Source of the DNA: Lytechinus pictus
Lineage: Eukaryota; Echinodermata; Echinoidea; Temnopleuroida; Toxopneustidae
DNA length: 64,000 bases
Direction of reading: 5' to 3'
NCBI RefSeq assembly: GCF_037042905.1
Contig: NC_087247.1
Span: forward strand, 74,198,420-74,262,419
Part shown: one piece after another, positions 56,228 through 64,000 of the stretch
Position numbering within the stretch: position 1 is the stretch's first letter
How the letters are laid out: the number at the start of each line of letters is the position of its first letter
Program-made: the position numbers and the translations under genes
Notes under the pieces: generated by a model
Databases searched by the model: none
Told to the model about the DNA's origin: nothing
The model's input: only the letters and a program-made list of their open reading frames with translations

Positions 56228-56620
56228 TTTCTTTCTGTCCATCCATTAACTTTTCTGTGTAAATGCGATAACTTCAGTTTGAATAGGCTCATATAATTTG
56301 GTGATTATGATACTAGCATGGATCCCAGGAAGCCTCTTGATTTTAAGGTCAAAATTTCAAGGTCATACTGACATGTTTCATCTTACCCTTCTGAAGTCCT
56401 TGTAAACGTGACAAGTTTAGTTTAACTTTAGGCTCATATAATTTGGTTTGTATGATACTAGCATGGATCCCAGAAAGCCTGTTGATTTGTAGGTCAAAAG
56501 GTCAAAGGTCAAGTCACCACCTTTCACTTTTCTTGCTTGACCAATAATGCCATTTTCCGTGTTACAGGTGGGCGTATTATGTGCTCGCCCTAGCGACACT
56601 TGTTCTTTTTAGTCTTACAT
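56228..56620 (+). repeat. Two-unit repeat with AGGTCA motifs
   Basis: About 150-bp units: GGCTCATATAATTTGG then TATGATACTAGCATGGATCC at 56286-56340 and again at 56429-56475. The second ends AGGTCAAAAGGTCAAAGGTC, holding a DR1 at 56499-56511, and the first has TTCAAGGTCA near 56353. It ends at a GTGCTCGCCCTAGCG patch. Confidence 0.7.
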
Positions 56621-56710
56621 ACATTTTGAAACAATTTGCAATGACCGGATAGGTTATATCTAATTAAACATAATTTTTTTTAAATTAAAATTTAATTGTT
56701 TGAAGTATGG

Positions 56711-58867
56711 CATAGGGCGATTCCACACTAGAACTTCAAAAATATCATAAATTTAAACATGCTTTCAATAAGTCATAAGTAGTGTAATATTTTACTATGA
56801 TACCTAAATTTTATGAAAATTATGAGTTTTAACCAAAAGTGAAGTCAGATATAGTTTTTTTGGGGGGGAACAATGGAATTTTCAATTTTCAATAACTTTG
56901 CTAATTAAATAGTCAAATACAAACACTGCCTGAAACAATTATTGGCAAAGCACGAGAAGATTGAAAATATTGCAGGTCAATGGAATAATATATCATTGAT
57001 GGTTCCAAAAAATGTCTACAACGTTTTCATGATCCATAATAGGGGCAGCCCTGATTTTTCCGAACCTATTTTTGGCAATGTCCCGTACGACACATGAAAA
57101 TGCAAAAGTTTTTCCTACAACTTTATTTTTGATGATGCAATTTCATAATATCAGTTTCTCTTTCTTTGACCCATGGGTGATCGATTTATCCCATAAAGAT
57201 CTAATTACTGCCCTTCATTTTTCGATAATTGTCCTATTAAAAGTTGTCCCATACGACACACAATATATAATGCATTTAATTGCAAGATTTGGATTCAGAA
57301 ACTATAAGTAGTAGGCCTTTTTTAATTCAAGTAATTGATTTGACATAAAGTGAACTGAAAAAATACTTTTTTTATCTCCATAGAACATGAAATAGGTGAT
57401 TCTAACCATTTTAATTGATTTCATGTAGGTGTATTCTTTTGTGAATCCCTTCAACTAAACTGGTGATTTTCACTCGTCAGAGCAGGTTAATTTCTTTGTC
57501 ACTGAGCATGAAAAGAATACCTTTATAATTGATTCACCCTAACCTGGAAGATGTCTTCCTCTTGCATGCTAATTAGGAATTATTATAAGATGTAAAGCAA
57601 AATTACATATCAATCAACTATTTGGACTTCCCTGGATGATCACAATTTTTTATATACAGTATTGAAACTCCTTACTTTTTTCAAGTTGTAAAAAAAAAAT
57701 CTGGAAAATAAGACAAACCATATGGTTTCATGAAATGCAGAAAGGTTTGAAAAAGTAGAACCGCATTTCTTTAGAAAAAAATATTTTGTGGAATTACAAG
57801 TGAAAGTTGTGACATATATCATGTATATATACATTTTATATGAAAAATTATAACATTTTAGCCCCATAATTTACACAAACAGTTTCATTCATTCATTGTT
57901 TAAATAGTATATTGGAAATCATCAATTAATTCACTAAAATATAACTTCACACAAAACCTCAGGTTTTTCAGCTCGTAAAAATGCTGTGAACCCTTGTACA
58001 TTTCCCATCATGAAAAAATAATGATAACATATTGCTCCCGATTGTATATATTGAGGTTACTTAATTATATTGTCCTGAATGACTACTTATTAAAAGACTT
58101 TTCATTAAAAAGGAAGAATTTAGGGGCAATGTTCCCCTTCTGATTGATAAAAAGTTCATTGTTTTATTCAGGCTGCCCAGTACAACACGCAAGTGCCTGT
58201 ACAACACACAAGTGTCCCGTACGACACACAAGTGTCCCGTACGACACACAAGTGTCCTGTACGACACACAAGTATCCCGTACGACACATTATTTTGTTTA
58301 TGATATATTGACAGAAATATTCAGCCAATAGCGGTTTCTAACATAATGAATGTCTTTAGTTTGATAGGATTATCATTATCATCAGCCAAATAAAGTGATT
58401 GAAGAAGTCAAAGAGACATAAAGTAAGAAAGTTTGGCTTCAATTTAGAGATGTCCCGTACGACACATTTTGAGTGTCCCGTACGCCACAATGTTCTCGAA
58501 AATTGTAATTTGCTTTATTCATGGATGTTTATTTTGCTTTCTTTCATAGATGTGTTTATTCTTGGGTAATTGAATATCAATTTTAGTTCAGTTTCTATGA
58601 AAATTATCTGTCCAACTCACAGACTTTAGAGTACAAACTTGAGGTTTCGAAAAAAACACCTTTTCTGCGTCCGTACGACACATTACTATTTTAAATCTGT
58701 ATTATACAGGATGTGAATTCAAGTCATTTTAAGTCTTGGTTTTTCTAACACTCTGGTAGTACTTGATGATCACCTTTAGTTACTGGAATATTTTTTGTTT
58801 TTCTTGTCAAAAAACTGTCAAATGTTCTCTAAATGTCCCGTACGACACGTATGGAATCACCCCATAG
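56711..58867. mobile_element. 2.2-kb element with recurring GTCCCGTACGACAC
   Basis: The left end CATAGGGCGATTCCAC and right end GTGGAATCACCCCATAG-like sequence (ATGGAATCACCCCATAG, 58851-58867) are imperfect inverted copies. The 14-bp word GTCCCGTACGACAC or close variants occurs about a dozen times: 57080, 57243, six in tandem at 58183-58290, 58450, 58475, 58672 and 58835. No transposase frame, no clear target duplication. Confidence 0.6.
58183..58290 (+). repeat. 20-21-bp tandem GTCCCGTACGACACACAAGT
   Basis: Six units of about 20-21 bp with few changes (CTGTACAACACACAAGTGTC, CCGTACGACACACAAGTGTC). Each has CGTACG in the centre. Confidence 0.95.
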
Positions 58868-59285
58868 TGAATTTAGACCAAAAGAATAGCCCAATTTGAA
58901 CTATTACTTGATGTTTTAGAGCAAAACATATATAAATCTGCATAATTAGCACAATTTAGAAAACAATATTCTTTTGTGACGCAATTCTCATTCAGTCTTG
59001 AATATTACATTACAGGCAATCTGCTTGCCAATTTGGACAGCATAATACTAGGGTACTAGTCCCCACCCCCGGGCCTGGGGTTAATTTCAAAGCTTTTTGT
59101 CTGTGGAAACAAAATAATGCACATGACTATTAAGATTCAGGGTTTTATTTAATATGGTAATTTTCCAACTGCAATATTATTTGGGTATAATGTATTGTGT
59201 AGACAGCTGCATTTTTATTTTCTTGTAATTTGGGCCTCGGTGTATAGCATCATTCATTATTTTTCACCTTGAATAGTTTTATTAA
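58868..59285. other. No feature recognised
   Basis: AT-rich sequence. A short inverted pair CCCCACCCCCGGGCCTGGGG lies at 59073-59092. No gene. Confidence 0.3.
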
Positions 59286-59877
59286 AGGTCAAGTCCGCCC
59301 CAGCAAAATGTTGATTTGACTAAATAGAGAAAAATCAAACTAGCATAACACTGAAAATTTCATCAAATTTGGATGTAAAATAAGAAAGTTATGGCATTTT
59401 AAAGTTTCGCTTATTTTTCACAAAACAGTTATATGCACAACTAGGTGAGTCAGTCGATGATGTCCATCACTCACTATTTCTTTTGTTTTGTATTGTTTGA
59501 ATTATACAATATTTCATTTTTTACAGATTTGACCTTATGGACCAACTTGACTGAACCATATAGTATTAAACAATGCTAATTCCACATGTCCAGGGAGGAA
59601 TTAGTCACTGTTTCACTTGACAATGAGGAGAAAATTAGAATATTTTATATTTTATATAATAAAATACAAAAGAAATTGTGAGTGGATGACGTCATCAGTC
59701 TCCTCATTTGCATACCGACCAGGATGTGCATATAACTGTTTTGTGAAATTAAGCGAAACTTTAAAATGTCATAACTTTCTTATTTTACATCCGATTTTAA
59801 TGAAATTTTCAGTGTTATGCTTGTTGGATTTTTCTCTTTTTATTCAAATCAATTTTTTGTTGGGGTGGACTTGTCCT
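59286..59877. mobile_element. 592-bp foldback element with TTAA target duplication
   Basis: Ends AGGTCAAGTCCGCCCC and GGGGTGGACTTGTCCT, flanked by TTAA at 59282-59285 and 59878-59881. The arms pair over about 160 bp, including AGTTTCGCTTA and AAGCGAAACTTT and the word ATCAAACTAGCATAACACTG with its complement. The TTAA flanks suggest mobilisation by a piggyBac-type transposase. Other copies are at 17185, 37570 and 63530. Confidence 0.93.
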
Positions 59878-59881
59878 TTAA

Positions 59882-60837
59882 CAAATATTGTGGTGTATAG
59901 TGTATAAATATTTCAGTGTCATATAGATGTTCTTTACTTTCCACTTACATTTACCTATGAACTTTATATGAGAATCTCCAAATGATAGAGTTAAAAAAGT
60001 TATTCTAATATATCCACTGACTTTTTGGAACCCTTTTAATAGTTACTTATTTCTTTTTCTATTAGATTCAATTTGAATCTGTTCAATCATATGAAATAAA
60101 AAAAATCCTTATGTACATGATAAACAAGAAATATGTATTGGATCATAAAAGGGCATATTGCTTGTATGGCCTGACCCAGAAGCAATGACAAAATTAGCAA
60201 CAAATACTGCTATGACTTTTATTGAATTAAATTTCAAGATAAAGACAGAATCTGTAATCACACACACAGACATTCCCCCTAATACACACATACCCTGGCA
60301 GTGTTGTAGATTTTTAATTGAATAAGTCCTATATACTTATATTTATAAACCAGGTGAAATTGTACAATCTTTGAAAGAAGATGGATGCTGATTCCTCTTT
60401 CTTGTTCCAATAAAAGCTAATAAATTTAGAGAGGACAAAGGTATTTAACTTTTGGATGGTGGAATGGTCTTTTTTTGAGTATCAATGAATATTTGAATTA
60501 AGAGTAAATACTACAGTAGTTCAGTGGAAAAATCATATTCTTATTAACTGGGTACATAAAGACTAAAGTATTAAAAGTAATAAGTTCATGTAAAGGCAAT
60601 ATATAGGTCTTTCTGAAAAGAGATTTACTCGCACTTTACATATGGTACTTTGTAATTAATTGGATCAATTTTTTCTGAAGGAGAAAATATAGTTTTTGAT
60701 GGTGAGATTTATATTTATTTCCCCAAATATACATGTAGTTACTATAATTCAGATGTGGCAAGACAATGTTACTAAAAAGGATATTTAAAACTTTAGAAGG
60801 TAATATGAACTGCAATTCAAAAAAGATACCAACATAA
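59882..60837. other. No feature recognised
   Basis: AT-rich intergenic sequence without recognisable gene or repeat. Confidence 0.3.
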
Positions 60838-60840
60838 TTA

Positions 60841-61613
60841 AGGCCCTGTTACATTGTTCATTGCAAACCTTGCGTCTGACTTGTGTGCAGATATTTTCCA
60901 GAATGCGACACGTTTTCTGTGGGCAGAAGACAAGTAGTTATGCTTATTTTGCAAGCATCTTACCCGCTGCACGCGTGCTACTTACTGTCTCCTTGCGTTT
61001 ATTGGGTGTTTCGAGAGAACGTTGAAACTGATCCGTGTTAGTAACGGGCGACATACGGGCTTTGCAAGGTACCTGCGCCAAATCTGTGAACTACTTGCAT
61101 GCGAGTTCATGTTGGTTGCCTGGTGGTATCACCTGGGTGATTTAGCAGAGGTGCTCAACAAACTAAATTATTTTGGCCACACTCAACCAGCAACTAACCA
61201 GTAGAAAGACAATAATTCACACGATTTGCTCGCGCCTGGCCATCAGATCTCACCAGTTTCATGTATGTTGGCAGTATTTTGACCGTTTCTTGCCAGTAAT
61301 TCACCTATATTATGCATGTAGAAGGCATGCAGATAATGCACATTTCCAGCGCATAGCCCGAGATCTGCAGGCAATCTGCATACTTCAAACGTATTAACTG
61401 CGTTTGACTTGCGGGCCTCGTGTTCTGCATGTAACCTGCTGGCAATCACCCGCAACTCACCCAGAATAAGTTTTGAGCTTGTTCAAAATGGCTAATCAGA
61501 CAGGAGTGCACTCCTGCAAGTAACATGCATGCAAGATACTGTATATACGGGTTACCTGCATGTAGCAGAAATAGTTACATGCAAGGCTTACATGGAACGA
61601 TGTGACAGGGCCT
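60841..61613. mobile_element. 773-bp Harbinger-like MITE, TTA target duplication
   Basis: Ends AGGCCCTGTTACATTGTTC and GGAACGATGTGACAGGGCCT, with TTA at 60838-60840 and 61614-61616. Three-base TWA duplications and GGCCCTGT-type ends fit PIF/Harbinger. The core is full of TGCATG, TGCAGG and CCTGCA words on both strands, and is more GC-rich than its flanks. Short frames inside are not taken as genes. Confidence 0.8.
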
Positions 61614-61616
61614 TTA

Positions 61617-62871
61617 GATAAAGCTTTACAAATTTCTGAAATGTGTATACTCCAAAAGTTATGTTCTTAAATTTAAGAATTACAAGATTATGAATTTGTA
61701 ATGTGTGTTGAGTCATGGGGTACTCTCTTATTCCTAGATCTAAAGATAATGTAATTTGTTTTGGCTATATTCAGAGAGAATTTTTATTAAATTTCAAAGA
61801 ATCTTTCCTGTTTACCGACAAGGTGATAATTTTTATGTTACTGTTACTCCTCAGTGCCTGCTGTATCTTTGGTATTTCAAACCATTTTAAATCATGACCT
61901 CTAACACTGCAAGAATTAAGCTTTTTTTTAGTAGTATGAGATGGTCAATGATGCCCAGGCTCTCCTTTGTAATAATATGATGGAACAAGTGTATTGCTAT
62001 TTTCCTTCTAATTTTGTATTTTGGTTAGTTGTTGTTCCAAATGAACTTGTGTGATATTGCTTGTTGTTTTTAAGTTACCTTGGATGTCTGTAAGATTAAG
62101 ATTTAAAAAAAAACCTCGGCCTAAATTTCTTTTACAATCAATTGAATGCAGCTGATATACCCATATGCAAAAGACCAATGTATTCCTGATACTAGTTCAT
62201 TGTGTAGTATATAAGTGTATCTCACCTTGTGCCATTTATATTCATTATTGTGAGCACCCTTTTTTCAGATGCTCAGTATTTTTATTATATTAGATGCATA
62301 AAGATAGATTGATGTTTCAGTTGGCTCCACTCCTGTTAAGTTATTCGTTTGCATATATACAAACGTTATTTGCCTGATGTAATGGATGAATTTTGTCATT
62401 GAAATAATACCAAACAATAGGTTTGCCTTTTGTTTTGTAGGTTTATACAATATTCTCACATTTGTCAGTGTGACATTGATCAGGGTAAAGGACTATTTAT
62501 AAGAAGAATAAGATTATTTTAATGAAATTGAAATTTGTTAAAGTGTCTTCGCATGTCATAGCATCACCAATATAACAAAAACCTGTTAAGCTTTTATATT
62601 CTATTTTGAATTTCTAATTGCATCTTTATAGCCATGATTCCTAGATGTGAAGGAAAGTTGGTTGGGACAAAATTACTGCTATGTAGCCACAGTGATGGTA
62701 AAAAAGACTTGAAAATATTGTGGAGTACAGGGATAACCAATCATTTTATTTATTTGTCATAACAACTAACAAGAATATGGTTATTGCGCTTTTACCTAAT
62801 CCTAGCTTATACTTACAAAAACAGAAAATTGCTGACTGGTCCACACATCTACATTCTGTTTGGTCTCATCC
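61617..62871. other. No gene recognised (1.25 kb)
   Basis: AT-rich sequence with no recognisable coding exon, RNA or repeat boundary. Confidence 0.3.
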
Positions 62872-63018
62872 CAGGGGCCTGTTTCATAAAGGACTTGCAA
62901 CTGATGTAACTTCCCATAATGGAAACCTTGATTGTGATTGGCTGCTGAGCCCTGTTACCATGGTAGTTGCCATAATGGCAAAGTTATAACAGATGCAAGT
63001 CCTTGAAACGGGTCCCTG
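62872..63018. mobile_element. 147-bp MITE, CAGGGGCCTGTTTCATAAAGG ends
   Basis: Left end CAGGGGCCTGTTTCATAAAG and GACTTGCAACTG pair with right end CAGATGCAAGTCCTTGAAAC and GGGTCCCTG. The core contains TGATTGGCTGCTGAGCCCTG. A short foldback of this type is widespread in marine deuterostome genomes as far as I recall. Target duplication is not obvious. Confidence 0.8.
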
Positions 63019-63529
63019 ATGATCTGATCCTAGTTCATCTACTATCCACTTGATCTAATTGCCATTTAGCACATTCCCTGTTTAGTGTTATGTTCAGCTA
63101 GGCTATACCCATGCCGTCCATTAGTCTGTGTAGTTAGATCATGGATCTACAGGTGGTAGGTCCATGGTTTGAAGAACTGTTTATTAATTTATTTGACAAA
63201 GTGCAGATTGGACCATCTGGGTATAAGACTAAATGAGAATTAGAGAATTGAAAATGAGAATTGGGTATTTGGTAGATTAAGTGAAGTGAAGACAAAATGA
63301 TGATTAGACCAAATTGATAATTAATCAAATGGGCCTAACCCATGTGATAGTAGACTGTATGAGAAGTAAACCAACTAGGTATGTATCTGTAGTGTATTAG
63401 TCATTTCCTATGATTTTCTTTCTCTTATATGTATATCTTTGTATTCTTATATAATGTACTTTTATTGTGTTGTAAATGCAGTGATGTAAAGCCATCCCAG
63501 AATGCTATACTAAATGATGATTATATTTT
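63019..63529. other. No feature recognised
   Basis: No gene. A purine-rich repeat-like patch near 63225-63280 (GAGAATTGAAAATGAGAATT) is the only visible structure. Confidence 0.3.
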
Positions 63530-63780
63530 AAAAAAGTGCAAGTCTACCCAAATAGTAATTGAATTTGAATATAAAGATAAAATCAAACAGGTATAATGCT
63601 GAAAATTTCATCAAAATTGGATGTAGAATAGGTAAATGATATGTACAACACAGTGATATGCACAACACAGTGATGTGCAAATGATTTGATGTCCCTATTT
63701 CTTTTGTATTCTATTATATGAAATATAGAATATTTCAATTTTGCAGATTTGAAAATAAGGAAGTATTTTTAGAACAAATG
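63530..63780 (+). mobile_element. TTAA-family foldback, left-arm fragment
   Basis: Resembles the left part of the 59286 element: GTGCAAGTCTACCC, AGGTATAATGCTGAAAATTT, CATCAAAATTGGATGTAGAATA and GTGATATGCACAACACAGTG. The right arm is not seen before the window ends or has decayed. Confidence 0.6.
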
Positions 63781-64000
63781 TCAATTTTACATTTTCATGG
63801 AGGAAGCAAACCTTGTTCATAACTGATACAGTGAATAAGCAGAATTTTGGGGTGGCTCTATCCGTTTTCATTCGCTCCAGACAATGGAAAAATTGAGCAA
63901 ACAATGAAATGTGGACGGATGCTAGATGAATATAGAGCATATTAAACACGTATGCAAATAGTACACAACGGATACATAATGTTTTCCAATGAATGGCAAA

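Noticed and set aside
61022..61455. Frames on both strands inside the Harbinger-like MITE
   Set aside because: No transposase motifs, short, and within a 773-bp element made of TGCAGG-type words.

Overview
The window looks like nuclear DNA from a marine deuterostome. A sea urchin or close relative is my best guess, because the repeat families resemble those I know from echinoid genomes; no marker here proves the species. Signs of a eukaryote are a spliced gene with GT/AG introns, LINE retrotransposons, a tRNA-derived SINE, many terminal-inverted-repeat elements and long simple repeats. I see no rRNA, no independent tRNA gene, no CRISPR array and no prokaryotic operon.

The one well-supported host gene is on the + strand, from 33448 to 56018. 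It is the queuosine 5'-phosphate N-glycosylase/hydrolase (QNG1, DUF2419, C9orf64 family), which releases queuine so that it can be reused in tRNA. Eight coding exons with matching phases give a 342-residue protein, about the length of the vertebrate protein. Intron 6 is 12.9 kb and holds a decayed Helitron, a 155-bp satellite and other repeats. The last 61 bp around the stop codon are tandemly duplicated, and a GC-ended MITE abuts the duplication.

Layout: 0-14 kb holds LINE remnants (a CR1/L2/jockey-like element on the minus strand at 3.1-5.3 kb and a + strand LINE 3' half at 8.2-9.4 kb), nested foldback elements at 5.8-8.1 kb, and microsatellites. A 6.9-kb non-coding hAT-like element spans 14215-21112. 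It is built from a 1-kb polypurine tract, a roughly 30-bp minisatellite and an array of a mirror-symmetric GC-rich word, with smaller elements nested inside. At 21.4-22.6 kb lies a TIR element filled with repeats of about 150 bp. A second hAT-like element (25010-32237, perfect 8-bp target duplication) carries a nearly full-length Tx1/L1-like LINE. QNG1 and its repeat-filled introns follow. The last 8 kb hold a tandem-repeat element with a recurring GTCCCGTACGACAC word, a TTAA-flanked foldback, a Harbinger-like element and a short MITE.

Apart from QNG1, nearly everything recognisable is mobile or repetitive, and all the transposon proteins are broken. I found no convincing new multi-gene system. 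The most unusual signals are the mirror-repeat array, the polypurine tract next to a minisatellite inside a hAT-like element, the many perfect AGGTCA direct-repeat (DR1) sites spread by three different repeats around QNG1, and the duplicated end of QNG1.
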